Below, in pieces: positions 1 through 10,660 of a stretch of DNA of 64,000 nucleotides (position 1 is the stretch's first letter; each line of letters starts with the position of its first letter). The notes under the pieces were generated by a model, which worked only from the letters and a program-made list of their open reading frames with translations, had not been told where the DNA came from and ran no database searches. The translations under genes and the position numbers were made by a program. Source of the stretch: Telopea speciosissima (taxonomy: Eukaryota > Streptophyta > Magnoliopsida > Proteales > Proteaceae); contig NC_057919.1 of the NCBI RefSeq assembly GCF_018873765.1, positions 24,530,698 to 24,594,697 on the forward strand, read 5' to 3'.

Positions 1-49
1 ATAATAAAGCCTAGGAGGGTATTTATGAACAAAAGAAGTGTATTATTCT

Positions 50-116
50 ATTTCTTTGGCTGCCAACCTTGTAACAGGAGCAGATTCCTGCTACAAGTGT
101 AGGAGTAAATTACTAG
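50..116. repeat. Short foldback repeat, small dispersed family
   Basis: A self-complementary stretch in which CTTGTAACAGGA pairs with TCCTGCTACAAG. Related pieces occur near 15890-15945 and 16556-16600, which points to a small dispersed repeat. No target duplication was identified. Confidence 0.35.
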
Positions 117-134
117 TTTCACCCTATCTTTTAT

Positions 135-136
<2 letters not shown>

Positions 137-174
<38 letters not shown>
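137..174. repeat. (CT)n microsatellite
   Basis: About 19 uninterrupted CT units. The open reading frames crossing it are low-complexity artefacts. Confidence 0.95.
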
Positions 175-177
<3 letters not shown>

Positions 178-189
178 GTTAAGTTTCTG

Positions 190-347
190 GAATGGATTTG
201 GATCCTCTGTTGCCGCTGTCTGTGCGGCTGGCGTGCAGCCTCACACAAGCAGGGGCGAAATGACCATCCATGTGGGGTCCACACCTGCTTGTGTGAGGTT
301 GCACGCCGACCATATGGACAGGCGGCAACAGAGAATTTAAATTCTTC
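190..347. mobile_element. Hairpin element H1 (private stem, shared core)
   Basis: The arm containing GTGCAGCCTCACACAAGCAGG (near 233-253) pairs with a right arm at 284-305; outer stem parts CTCTGTTGCCG and CGGCAACAGAG also pair. Between the arms lies the core shared with H3-H7: GAAATGACCATCC followed by TGTGGGGTCCAC. The stem is unrelated to the stems of the other members. No clear target duplication is visible here. Confidence 0.6.
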
Positions 348-942
348 TCTAATCTATGGAGAGTTTTTTGTTCGAGAATATGACTACTGCATAAGCACAG
401 AGCTAATGGGAGTGCAAGTAGAAGCATCACCAAGGCCGGGTGGGGTGATCATTTCACAAGGCCTATGTTTTGGGTGCAAGAACCATGCTCCCAGATAGAC
501 TCCTTTATCCCCTTTTCTTTAAGTCTTGTGGCTTCAATGATACTTTTATAGGTGTATTTAGAAGGAAAAAAATCTTCTACCTCCAATGCCCTAAAAGTGT
601 GATGTGGTGTAGTTTAAGACTGAGAGCTCAACACCTAGTAGGCGCGAAATGCAATGGTACCTTCATTTACTTAATTAAAGAGTTATTTTCATTTAATTGT
701 CTAAGCTTTGGGTTGAACACTCCAACAAATACTGATAATAATATTTCTTGATCAAGTTAAATTTTAAGACAGGTAAATAGACTATAAGATTCATGAGGCT
801 CACATGATCTATAAAAAGGAAAAAGAGCAGCGGCCCCCACGCCCTCTCACATGGAAAGGCTCCCATTTTTCCTTCCCCATTAAAACAAGGCTACGCAGAC
901 TGGCAACAAACCCCTTCCCTCTATAAGAGATATTCCTCGTAC
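348..942. other. Intergenic, nothing recognised
   Basis: AT-rich. Short frames such as 470-751 have no recognisable domain and no coding bias that I can see. Confidence 0.5.
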
Positions 943-1680
943 ATGTGGGATTGAGATGCGAGATCTTGTTTGACTACATGAATCCAACATTTTTTTTTAA
1001 TATTAAAAATTCATTATCTACACTATTTTATTTGGTTACTTCTTCAACAACTACAGTACGATCTAAGGCTGTAGGCAACCTCATAATAGGTCATTTAGAG
1101 ATATAATCTCCTTTTAACAAATGGGGTCAACATAATTCGATCAACTTTAATGACATGTTTTTTTCTCTTTTTCTCATTTTATATGTATTGACGCAAATCA
1201 CAGACAGTCTACTTGATCACATTTTATCCTGTGAAGGCTTTGACCTTCAGTTAAATATAACAATATGGATTTCACATAATTTAATCTAAGTTTTCATAGT
1301 AACTTAACTTGTAGTTAAAGTTTTGAATAATCATATTAATATCTAATTAATTGACTTTTTGCGTTTATAAAAAGGTTAAAAATTAACTCTGGTTTATTGT
1401 ATTTATAATTCTGTTGGCTTCCTTCCTCTCCCCACCGACATCTCCTTAAAATACATATATACATAACATATCATAACATGTGAGAGATAGGCACACAATC
1501 CAACACATGGTTTTGCTGCCCAATACAAATATGCCCACGGATTTTTTGTATATGTTGTTAAAAAATTCATTATTTAATTAATATAATCGGTTCAATCTAA
1601 CATTGCCATGTGTTAAGATAATGCTCTGCAATTTCATTTAAGAAAAAAGATCTTTCAAATAACCATAATATGCTAAGTTT
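943..1680 (+). repeat. Downstream block of the RING array, copy 0
   Basis: This block resembles parts of 7376-8000 and 12985-14225. Shared landmarks are GAGATC(T)TGTTTGACT followed by GAATCCA, an ACTTCTTCAAC tract, a GTTTATAAAAAG stretch before TTTATTGTATTTATAATTCT, and a closing GATCTTTCAAA. It looks like the tail of a RING-gene unit whose gene lies outside the window or has been lost. Confidence 0.5.
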
Positions 1681-1748
1681 TCTAAGAAAAGGGTTTCCTA
1701 CATGGATAACTTGTACAATTCAGTGGTCAGCTACTCAGAGAATGGATC

Positions 1749-1902
1749 ATCTGCATGTACGTGCAGGTGAACGTACATCTCAGAGTCAATCACATGTTTA
1801 TTTTGTTTCCATAAATATTCCTCCTCCCTTTATAAATAGCAAAACTAGGATAGGTGGTTGCCCCTCACATGTACGTGTACCTGCTACATGTATATGCAGA
1901 GA
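1749..1902. mobile_element. Foldback element B1
   Basis: Inverted arms carry CTGCATGTACGTGCAGGT on the left and CACATGTACGTGTACCTG on the right. The centre (TTTCCATAAATA, then TATAAATAGCAA and GGTGGTTGCC) is shared with the elements at 2182-2330 and 5907-6047. It has no coding capacity and is likely a non-autonomous DNA element. Confidence 0.5.
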
Positions 1903-2181
1903 AACTGAACTCAACTACTCGCAACTTGTATTGGATAATAATATGGTGGTTCCTAGTACTATTGGATTGTGGTCTTTAACCTAAATCCATAACCCTAGTC
2001 CAAAGACTCCCAACTTCAACTTTGTATCTCTTATATTCGCCTTTTTGGTGAGAGAATTGTCTATCCTCAAGAGTGACCCTACCATCAACGCCGAACCAAT
2101 AGGAGTATGCCTAGAAGCATCAATAGGATTGGGATTTCTATCTTTCTTGGAAAGTAAGGTGGTCAATTAAGGGCATCGGCC

Positions 2182-2330
2182 CTCTACACGTATGTGTAGG
2201 TGCATGTACATGTAAGAAGCAACCACATGTTCCTTTTCATAAATACCCCTCCCAACCTTGTAAATGGCAATAATGAGACATATGGTTGCCGAGCTCTCAC
2301 ATGTACGTGTACCTGCACCTACGTGCATAG
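2182..2330. mobile_element. Foldback element B2
   Basis: Arms are GTGTAGGTGCATGTACATGT and ACATGTACGTGTACCTGCAC. The centre CATAAATACCCCTCC...CTTGTAAATGGCAATAAT matches B1 and B3. Confidence 0.5.
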
Positions 2331-2333
2331 TAA

Positions 2334-4191
2334 CTAAGGGTGTCAATTTGGTACTGAAACCGTTTATCAAACCAGTACCATATCAAATTACTGATATTGT
2401 ACCGTACTGAGCACAATTCGATATGTTACCAACGTAGGAAAATGGTACCGTACTCAGTACAGTACATAATCGATATGGGGGTTGATATCGGCGGTACATA
2501 CCGCCTTGCGTCTAAACTCGATTTTTCACACTTACCAACTTGGGGCTTCCAATCAACACTTAAAAACGAATCAAGGAGTGAAAATGCATCATCCTTTGGA
2601 TCATCCAACAAGCTTAAATCAAAGATTGAAGGAGATTTTATAGAAAAAGATATATATATTTTTTAAAAATAAACTGGATCTTTTTGTTCAAATCATGTTT
2701 TTAAGTTCTATTTTTATGCTATAAATCCATGGATTTAGGTAAAACTAAACTTGTAAATGCATCCCTAGAAAATTAGGCCGGACTGCGGGTACTGGGGCTG
2801 GTGCTGCAGGGGAGTCCAGCTTAGGGTTGCAACAAGGCCGGGTTGGGCCTGGCCTATTAAAACCCCAACCCAACCCTGAGTCCCCTTAGCTCGGCCCAGG
2901 CCTGATCCGGCCCTGCTGACTCAGGGGCAGAAAAATCCAACCCTGACCCACCCTTAGGGTTGGGCCAGGCTGACCCTGATTGGCCCTAGCCATGGGGGGA
3001 ATGGAGATGCATGGGCTGGCCAAGCAGAGAAAGGGAGATGTATGGGCTGGCCAAGCTGGGAAAGGGAGATGAATGGGCTGGTTAGGCTAGGAAAGGAAGA
3101 TGCATGGACTTGCCAAGCTAGGAAGAAGAAGCAAAGAAAGAAGAAAGAACAAGAACAATAACAAAAAATAAAAGATAGGGTCGGGTTGGGTCGGGCCGGG
3201 CTGGGCTCAGCCGAGGCCTCAACCCTAACCCACCCTCAGGGGTCAAGGTATCTCAACCCAGGCCCTGTTCGGGCTCAGGGCGGGCCAGGATGGGTTCGGG
3301 CCGTCAGTGCCAAACTGGCACCCCTAGTCTAACTTCAAAATCCGAACACTAATCCAGTTCCAAGGGATTGGGACCATGGCTCGTCATCTCGGTATCGACT
3401 GGATCAGCCGATACGGATCGGGATCGCCCAAACTCGGGCAAATATGACACTTTTGTCCTTGTTTTCTTATAAAAAAAACTAATTTGTTAAACATTTTTAC
3501 CCCTATTCATACAGCTGGATTGGATCGGTATCGGAATCGGTCTTTGCTAATACTGATCCGATCCGGCCAAAATCGGCGGATCTGATTTGATACCTTAAAC
3601 CATGACGGGGACAGAGACGGTGGAGAACGAGTTCTGAAAGGATAGGAGAAAAAAATTCAATCATGACTAAAAGCCGAAGAAAAGCTAGGAAGTCGTCTTC
3701 TTCTTTTTCTTCTTCAATACAAGGGAAAGGTCTTCAATCGAATGCTTCAGAAGAGGTAGAAGCTTCAAAGGGTGGAAGCATTCGTGGTAGAAGTTTGGAA
3801 GACGAAGAAACTCATGGATCAATTGAAATGTGCTTCACTTGGAAAGTTTTAAAGTCCTTCCGTTTAGGTAAATTATTATTGTTTCTCCAATACAAAACCA
3901 GCCGAGTCTTCCTATCCGCGGTACTGACTTATGGAACCTTGTATCAATGAGCTTCGAATATTGATGGTATCTTGTATCAATTATGCTGGCTAGCTACACG
4001 CTCAGCCCATACACCCGGCTCCATATAACGAAAATTGTATACCGTACCGAATACATATTGAATAAAACCATATAACGAATCGGTACCGTATGGTACAGTA
4101 TTGGTATGGGCAGCTTATCATTACACCTGGTACGGTATGATATCGATATGTGGTGTTTGGCTTTGGTACCATACCAAATTGACATCCTTAA
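2334..4191. mobile_element. hAT-like terminal-repeat element, host of a nested insertion
   Basis: The ends are TAAGGGTGTCAATTTGGTA and TACCAAATTGACATCCTTA, a nearly perfect inverted pair. The interior repeats GGTACCGTA-type motifs near both ends. A second related element (2822-3326) is inserted in it, and 3355-3605 holds a GATCGGTATCGG-rich repeat. The 95-codon frame at 3663-3950 has no recognisable domain. No transposase is visible and the flanking 8-mers do not clearly match, so the outer limits are less certain than for the nested element. Confidence 0.5.
2822..3326. mobile_element. hAT-like non-autonomous element (GGGTTGGGCC type)
   Basis: It starts TAGGGTTGCAA and ends TTGGCACCCCTA. The flanks are GTCCAGCT (2814-2821) and GTCTAACT (3327-3334), an 8-bp target duplication with two transitions. 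The interior is rich in GGGTTGGGCC and AACCCTGACCC. Relatives lie at 16799-16989, 47757-48293 and 48298-48467. An 8-bp duplication with TAGGG ends is the hAT signature. Confidence 0.7.
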
Positions 4192-4887
4192 TTGATCATC
4201 CTGAATAGTGGTGGCTAGCGAGGGTTGAAGCAGTAACTAAACTCTAGTTCAAGATGGTGATGATGATGACGATTGAGATGGTCGCCCATGGTGTCTGTAT
4301 TATTCTATGGGTGCATGAGGATAAAAAATTTTATCCTCTTACGTGCGGTGTACTGCCTAGTACACCTTTAAAGTGTATTTGATGATCAAAAACATGTTCT
4401 TGGATTTTTATCTTCTCAAGTATAGTGGTCATACCCGAATGCATTTTAAATGTGGACACTGAACACTGCATCTGTGGGTGGGTGAGCCTGATGCCATGGA
4501 AATCCAGAATGGTTGAAGCTTCCAAGTAACGTCCTGATGACCACCGTAAGTTTGATTTCAAAAGGTCAAGGACATTAGCCAAGTGGCACGGTTGGGTGAA
4601 GTGGAGGATAAGATTAAGAATAAGAATAACTCAGAAGACGCAGGCAGAGGATCATCATATCTCACCTTTTATTTTTTCCTTTTTTTTTTTTTTTTTTATG
4701 TGTTTAATGAGATTGAAATTGAAACCTACTCTCCCAATTAGGCAATTAGGCAATTAGGCAGAAGCGTAATGAAGAAGAACTTGGAACTTAATCAAGAAAG
4801 AAAGAAAGGCTTCCCGTAACGCGTGTATCTGTTTTGACATATAACATTTATTGATATCGTTTCATAAATCTTAATTATGATATCTGC
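4192..4887. other. Intergenic, distal upstream region of RING copy 1
   Basis: No gene seen. It contains a poly-T tract near 4680 and a short tandem CAATTAGG repeat near 4734-4760. The distal part of the promoter region shared with RING copies 2 and 3 starts near 4780. Confidence 0.4.
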
Positions 4888-5047
4888 TTTTTTGACTTCT
4901 CTTTTGAGGCGGCGGTTTGAACAAAGCACGATACCAAGTAAGCGCGCGCCCAACTGCCAGCAAACCAAACAATGTTGAATTGATGAAGGTCTTATTAATA
5001 TTAGCCTTTCCTTTCAATTCAATTCAATTCGCAGTTCCTATAAATAG
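4888..5047 (+). promoter_or_regulatory. Conserved promoter block of RING copy 1
   Basis: The block TTTTTTGACT-n-TTTTGAGGCGGCGGTTTGAA (4888-4922) recurs at 12073-12110 and 15104-15137, upstream of RING copy 2 and of the decayed copy. It combines a W-box core (TTGAC) with a GGCGGCGG motif. A TATA box, TATAAATAG, lies at 5039-5047. A (TC)n leader at 5142-5167 precedes the start codon. Function is inferred from position and conservation only. Confidence 0.6.
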
Positions 5048-5205
5048 AAACCAATTAATATCTATTTTTAATCACCTGCAACTGTAAATTAAACCCATCT
5101 CTCTCTTGTATCTCTTTGAATTGATTCCTCACTACCCATTTAATTCTCTCTCTCTCTCTCTCTCTCTGTAAATCCCCTGCAATAAAGTTGGATATATCGT
5201 ATTTC

Positions 5206-5643
5206 ATGGCGACAATAGCATCACGGAAGTCTGAGGAGAGAATGTGGAGTACTACTGGGGATGAACATGAACAAGCAATGATGGAGATGGAGATGGATGA
5301 AATGTTCGATCTGGATCTCGCTCTTGTCCCTCCTCTCCAGTTGACAGTGGAGGATGATGAGATCTCCACAAGTACAAGTAGTATTAATGGAACAACAGAA
5401 CGGTTTCAGTTGTTATCCAACATGCCCACCGTCGTCGTCTCCTCCGCATCAACTGATGTTTGTTCCATTTGCATGGAAGAATTACTGACTCACCACCGTC
5501 AACCACCACCATTAGCAACAGAAGAAGAAGAAGAAGAAGCTAAACACATGCCGTGCGGCCACGTCTTCCACTCATCTTGTATCTCAGCTTGGGTCTCCCT
5601 CCGTCGCTCTTGTCCTCTCTGCCGCTACCTCTTACTCAGCTGA
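5206..5643 (+). CDS. RING-H2 finger protein (putative E3 ubiquitin ligase), copy 1
   Basis: Intronless gene for 145 residues. The start is the ATG at 5206, because only a TTG lies in frame upstream and this ATG aligns with that of copy 2. The N-terminal half contains a FDLDLALVPP segment and is acidic, followed by a poly-Glu run just before the last RING half. The RING-H2 domain is complete: C86, C89, C117, H119, H122, C125, C136, C139, with the motif CGHVFHSSC. Proteins with this fold usually recruit an E2 enzyme and ubiquitinate targets; the target is unknown. No signal peptide or membrane segment is visible, so it is probably soluble. It belongs to a local tandem array and has the conserved promoter block and TATA box upstream. 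The exact subfamily cannot be named from the sequence. Confidence 0.85.
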   Translation: MATIASRKSEERMWSTTGDEHEQAMMEMEMDEMFDLDLALVPPLQLTVEDDEISTSTSSINGTTERFQLLSNMPTVVVSSASTDVCSICMEELLTHHRQPPPLATEEEEEEAKHMPCGHVFHSSCISAWVSLRRSCPLCRYLLLS

Positions 5644-5906
5644 AGCCGCCTCTCTCTCATCTATATTTCTCGTTTCGGCCTTGTTTTCTCCCTTTTTTTT
5701 TGTGTTGTTCCTCTTATTTATTTATTTAATCTATTTATCATTTTTTCTTTTGGAAATTAGGATCAAATATCTGAGCCTGGTTCTCTATATTGGTCTTACA
5801 CTTTTTTTTTTTTTTTTTGAAAATATATATTGATCTTCCACACACCATATGTACTATATATACAATTTTTTTTTTTCAAATTTGCTATGAAATTAGGAGA
5901 TGAGAT

Positions 5907-6047
5907 CCTCTGCAGGTATGTACATGTGAGAGGAAAATACCTGTCCCTTTTATTTCCATAAATACCCCTACTCGTCTTGTAAATAACAATAATAGGTCGG
6001 ATTGGTTACCTCTCACATGTTCATGCACCTGCATGTATGTATAGAGG
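5907..6047. mobile_element. Foldback element B3
   Basis: The arms CCTCTGCAGGTATGTACATG and CACATGTTCATGCACCTGCA, plus GAGAGG and CCTCTC, enclose the centre CCATAAATACCCCTA...CTTGTAAATAACAATAATAGG shared with B1 and B2. It lies 260 bp downstream of RING copy 1. Confidence 0.55.
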
Positions 6048-6276
6048 AACTGACTTCTTAAATTAGAGGCAAAAGAACGCCAACTGGAACCAGAGACAAC
6101 ACCGGGTGAAATTATCATTCAACCCTTGTGAAGTAAAAATAAAATATGTCCCATTTAGATAGATCCTTGCATGCATGCACTTTCATTGGGCCTCGTGCTG
6201 ATGCACGCGCTAAACGACTAGACAGTGATCTCTTGCCTATCCCTAATCTTTTTCTTTTAAGATGTTAAAAAAGAAA

Positions 6277-7284
6277 GGGAAATTTACACATAACTCCCCT
6301 GAGGTATCAACTAATTACCGATTCACCCATGATGTTTCACTATTCACATGTACCTCCCCTATTTTGCAAAATATTGACTACGTTAATTTAGTCCGTTAGT
6401 GGCTCCTGTTAGTGATATTGGATGCACTTCTAACTACCAGAGGACCTGATCCACTCTGTAAGTGAAAAACCCTAACAATTTTTTAAAGACATATGAAATG
6501 TATGATAGGATTATGTTGTGTATGCTAAATAAGTTTGTTTTGAGTTCAGTAAACTAGGTTTTATGAAATAATTGATAGGATTAAGCTATGTTTATTAATT
6601 GAATGTGAAATTAGGTATTTTACCTTGATTGGGTTTTGCATACAGTAAAATTGTTGGAAAAGTTGAAATCTGTGAGCTAAAATTGTTTGGTCTGATCCAC
6701 TCTGTAAGTGCAATAGGTGGAAAATTTCTAAATTTTCTAAACTGTGAGCTAATATTTTTGTCTTGACTGATGTACTTTCAAGTTTTAATGATTAATTGTT
6801 TAGCCTATCTACTCTACAGTTCTAGGTTGCCGAAAGCCATTGGTGGTTGAATTTAGTGCAGTGGTAAGAATAGTGGTCATAGACCTCAGGAACAGCTCAC
6901 TCAACATCAGAGATAATGGAATGCAAAGAAAGAATGTAGAATAGAGCCCGGAGTAGCAGTTGCTCTACATTTCCTGGTCGTCTAAAGCCATTGGTGGTCG
7001 GGTTTAGCGCTGCGACAAGAATGGTGGTCACCTGGGAGATGTGGAGCTGTTAGGGCGTAATTAATTCTTCTCCTTTCAGTTTGGGAAGGCCGAGTTCCTA
7101 GAAGAAAAGGTTTTGGCAATATGATCAGTATAGTAAAAAGTCTAACATTTTTAGTCCTAAGTTAACGGACTGGATTAACTTATTCAGTATTTTGAAATAT
7201 AGAGAGCTAAGTGTAAATAGTTAAATATCATGGGTGAATTGATAATTAATCGATATCTCAGGAGAGGTATGTGTAAATTTTCCC
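6277..7284. mobile_element. Mutator-like non-autonomous element with long terminal inverted repeats
   Basis: The left end GGGAAATTTACACATA and the right end (read inverted) GGGGAAAATTTACACATA start inverted repeats of about 120 bp that stay alignable to GTTAAT.TAGTCCGTTA. The interior has two diverged copies of an AAAGCCATTGGTGGT segment and two of GATCCACTCTGTAAGTG, but no transposase frame. The flanks are A-rich, so the target duplication is ambiguous. Assignment to Mutator-like elements rests on TIR length. Confidence 0.6.
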
Positions 7285-7375
7285 CAAAAAAATAAAAAGC
7301 ATACATGCACACCACTTTCTTTCTTGAAATACAAGTAATGGAATGAACAGACACAACACTGCCAAGTGCGGCCAA

Positions 7376-8000
7376 CATTTGAGGGGGAATACTGAAATCC
7401 CATACTGAAATCTTCATATCCTTTGATGCTTTGATATAATGAAGGAGCTATGCTCACATGTTGTTAACCTTTCTCATAAAATTAACATCTTATAATAAGA
7501 AGTATTCGTTAATTGTGGAATTTTTATCCGCTACTGTGCGCATCGTGCGGTGCAGCAGCAGTCATGTGTGCATAGCGGGTCCTATTGTGCACACATGGCC
7601 GCTACTGCTCCGCACAATGCGCACAACAGCGCTCCAGTTACAGTAGTGGATAAAGTTCTTTAATTGTGTGGAATTGAGATCCATGATCTTGTTTAACCTG
7701 GAGGGACCGTGACAGGGATTTCAGGAATCCATCAATTTTTAAAAATAATATTGCAGTTCATCATCCAATAAGGATTCACATGATATATCCAATCTAGCCA
7801 AGTTTTTGTTAACTGACTTTTATGTTTATAAAAAGTATAAATATAAAAACCTTTGTTTTTATTGTATTTATAATTCTCTTGACTTTGTTTTTTTCTTCTT
7901 TGGATGAAAGTGTTGTCCCTTCTTCCATGTTGTTAACGCAACACCCTCATCTCCTTAAAGACATATATTTACCTGTTTTGGGAGTACGTAGGATGTCTTG
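7376..8000 (+). repeat. Downstream block of the RING array, copy A
   Basis: Homologous to 13640-13920 (shared GAGGGGGAATA.TGAAATCCCATAC, then GGAGGGACCGT and TTTCAGGAATCCATCA) and to 1350-1450 in the first block (GTTTATAAAAAG, TTTATTGTATTTATAATTCT, CATCTCCTTAAA). It carries hairpin element H2. Confidence 0.6.
7518..7659. mobile_element. Hairpin element H2 with perfect 9-bp target duplication
   Basis: It starts GAATTTTTATCCGCTACTG and its right end inverted reads AGAACTTTATCCACTACTG. The flanks are TTAATTGTG at 7509-7517 and again at 7660-7668. The rest of the arms pair through GTGCGCATCGTGCGG and CCGCACAATGCGCAC. The centre is GCGGGTCC; the longer AAATGAC core of the other members is absent. 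Confidence 0.75.
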
Positions 8001-8294
8001 TATATTTCACATGGGTTTTTTTAGGGTTTACATGGGGTAATTTGAGATATTTATATCTCTTTGTTTTTCTATAAATTGTTGCGATGAGGGTTATTAAGGT
8101 TACTAGAAATTCTTTGCAAACACAGAGAGACGTGAGGACGAGAGTCTGCATGTAACCCTATTCTCCATTGTTAGTGAAAATTATTTTCATTTCTCCATAG
8201 ACGTAGGCACTTCGTTGATCCACATATATCCTTGCGTTATGTGATTGTTTATTTGCTATTTCCATTCGTTTTCTACATGGATTAATCCATTATG

Positions 8295-9000
8295 CATCCA
8301 TGTCTGATTCTTTGGAGACTTTGTCCACTTTTCTGACTTTTTCAGAGCTTCAGATCAACAGAGGGAAGTCTAGCATCATTTCAGGCAGAGTCACCCAAGA
8401 GGTTGGAGAGGAGCAAGTAATCTTATCTGGGTTTTTTGAATCCAAGTTGCTTATTAAATATCTTCTCCAAGGAAGTTGAAGGTCGAAGATTGTTCTCATC
8501 TTTTTGATATGGTTCGCAAAAAGCTAGAAGGTTGGAAGACCAGACTTCTTGCTTATGCTAGGAAGCTTCAGTTTATTATTTCTGTGCTCCAAAGTGGCTA
8601 CATTTAAGATAGCCAAAGTCCTATAGGACTGTCTATGGGTTTGGAGCAAGATTCTCAAGTATAGAACTCGTATAGAGTCTTTGATCATTCACCTCAAGGG
8701 GGAGGGTATCTTACATGGATTTCTCTTTGATCCTTGGCACCCTGTTAGGATCCTTCTGAATCACTAAGGAGATCACATCTTCTTTCAATGTAGGTTTTCG
8801 GCCCAGATTTGGAAAGAAATCTTTGTTCTTTGCTCCCCTTCTCATTGACCTAACTCCTATGTGAATGTGGAAGCCGTAGGGTGACAAAGACGTTTGATGA
8901 AACGAACTTCGTTTGTTGTTTAGACAATCTTGCATTCTGTTGTATTGTGGTGCATGTGTGGAAGGAAAGAAACTTCATATTTGATGCGGGTGAAAACAAC
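8295..9000 (+). pseudogene. L1-type LINE remnant (end of reverse transcriptase and C-terminal region)
   Basis: Broken frames read FSELQINRGKSSI (the LQIN..KS motif that follows the RT domain), then VRKKLEGWKTRLLAYARKLQ (the thumb region upstream of the zf-RVT domain), and later WKERNFIFD. These are typical of plant L1 LINEs. Stops and frameshifts interrupt all frames, so it is a dead fragment. The ends are approximate. Confidence 0.7.
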
Positions 9001-10339
9001 GGTGGGATGCTAGCCATCCAATGGATGGACCTGCAACCAAAAGGATGAACACAAGGGGGACCGGAGATGACTCCGATGGGATCATCAGATGCCAAAGTCA
9101 GTTTTCCTGTCAAAGTTAAAAGACTCAGGGTGAGTAAGAGAGTAAGAGGGATTAAGATTGGATGTGATTGGCCTAGATGCGGATCCCTTTACTTGGGGTC
9201 CTTTTCCAAATTTATAGGTGATCGGAGGATTGTTCTGACTTGGCATACTGTGACTGTTAGAGTACTCTTTCGGCTAGAGCATGCCAGGATTAAATGCCTG
9301 TCCAGACCTGAAAATGTATACAACCACATTAAATGTTGGGCCAGGCATGTCCACTGGGCGTCCGAGCCTTTTAGCGGGTGCAGATCGGCTTAGGCATAAT
9401 AACATTAAAGGTCTTCGTATCATATCGTATCTCGGTTGCAGAGATGGAATGTACATTAAATGTCGAAGAGATGGGTACGCCTCCAATCCTCCAGCAATAA
9501 ATACTTTGGCCCTATTCCATCCTAACATTTGCGGCAACTACAAGCCTGCAGCCTGTGGGCTAATGCTCCCTAAGCCCTAGAAAAGGGGATGCAACATCAC
9601 GATTCACTTTGGACTTTGTCACATGTCGGCTGTCCATAGACAGGATTTTTCTTGGTATATCAATATTGTTCCATAATAAGGCATCCTTAAGTTCTTCCAT
9701 TATTAGTGCTATTTGTTTCCGTCAAATTCCTTCGGTCTGAAGACCTTTGTTGGATGTGGAAATTATTCCATAAAGTGAATTGAAAAGAATGGGTTCTATC
9801 AGTGCTTTGGTAATCCAAGGACTTTTCAAAAAATTGTAATGCCAAGAACAAGAAAAAGAAGTAATCAAATTAATTTTCTCTCCAGATACATCTTTGGTAA
9901 AATGAAAGACTGCAGAGATCTTCAATTTGACTAAGAACATAGTGCTGTTGAAGAGTAACCTCAATAAGTTCTTTTAAGGAAAAGAACAGGAACCATTTAC
10001 AATTACGCTACTCCTAAGATAAAAGAAAATAACAGATAAAAGATGAAGATAAATTGTAAATTGTTTGATTGATTTGAGGATCCCTTCTTCATCGCCATCA
10101 TCACTTATATAGTTGTGACTGGCAATCCCTTGTAGTCATCAGGTGGTTAAGTAACTTCCCATCTCCATCATTTCACATTTGAATTTAAATTTGAACACTT
10201 GTAAGTGGTTACGTAAATGCACATAACCTCCTTCATCACCTTTCCACTTTGGTTTTTTTTCCAAATTCAAAGGAACCCATTTCATGGCATACTAGGTAGT
10301 TTAACAACTATCCACTTCTTTGAGAGTTGGTTGTAGCCA
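9001..10339. other. Intergenic, nothing recognised
   Basis: Open frames at 9067-9393 and 9281-9580 overlap on both strands and carry no recognisable domain. The base composition is locally less AT-rich near 9200-9560, perhaps an old retroelement. Confidence 0.4.
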
Positions 10340-10484
10340 CCTTGTTGACCGTTCGCCAGTCATTGACCATTCGTCAGTTGCTGACCGTTTATTGGTCATT
10401 GACCATTTTCTGACCAATTGACCATTTTTGGTCATTGACCATTTCTGCCCGACTGACCATTTTCGGTCATTGACCATTTTTTCT
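10340..10484. repeat. Degenerate W-box-rich repeat tract
   Basis: Irregular repeats of GGTCATTGACCATTTT. Each carries TTGACC or its complement. It leads directly into the regular array that follows. Confidence 0.7.
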
Positions 10485-10652
10485 GATCATTTTCAGTCAT
10501 TGACCCTTTTTGGCCGTTTTCAGTCAGTGATCGTTTTTCCGATCATTTTCAGTCATTGACCCTTTTTGGCCGTTTTCAGTCAGTGATCGTTTTTCCGATC
10601 ATTTTCAGTCATTGACCGTTTTTAATCGTTTTCAGTCAGTGATCGTTTTTCC
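10485..10652. repeat. Minisatellite, 56-bp unit, three copies
   Basis: Units begin GATCATTTTCAGTCATTGAC at 10485, 10541 and 10597, giving an exact 56-bp period. The first two are nearly identical; the third differs in its middle (GTTTTTAATCG instead of CTTTTTGGCCG). Each unit contains the W-box core TTGAC. Confidence 0.9.
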
Positions 10653-10660
10653 GATCACTA

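Noticed and set aside
3663..3950. 95-codon frame rich in Ser, Arg and Lys
   Set aside because: Lies inside a hAT-like element, no known domain, no related copy seen; not enough to call a gene.
5188..5205. Earlier start of RING copy 1 at a TTG (and the same for copy 2 at 12245)
   Set aside because: Plant genes start at ATG; the ATGs at 5206 and 12266 align between copies.
10485..10652. Regular repeats resembling a CRISPR array
   Set aside because: Units are contiguous tandem repeats without unique spacers; plant nuclear DNA.
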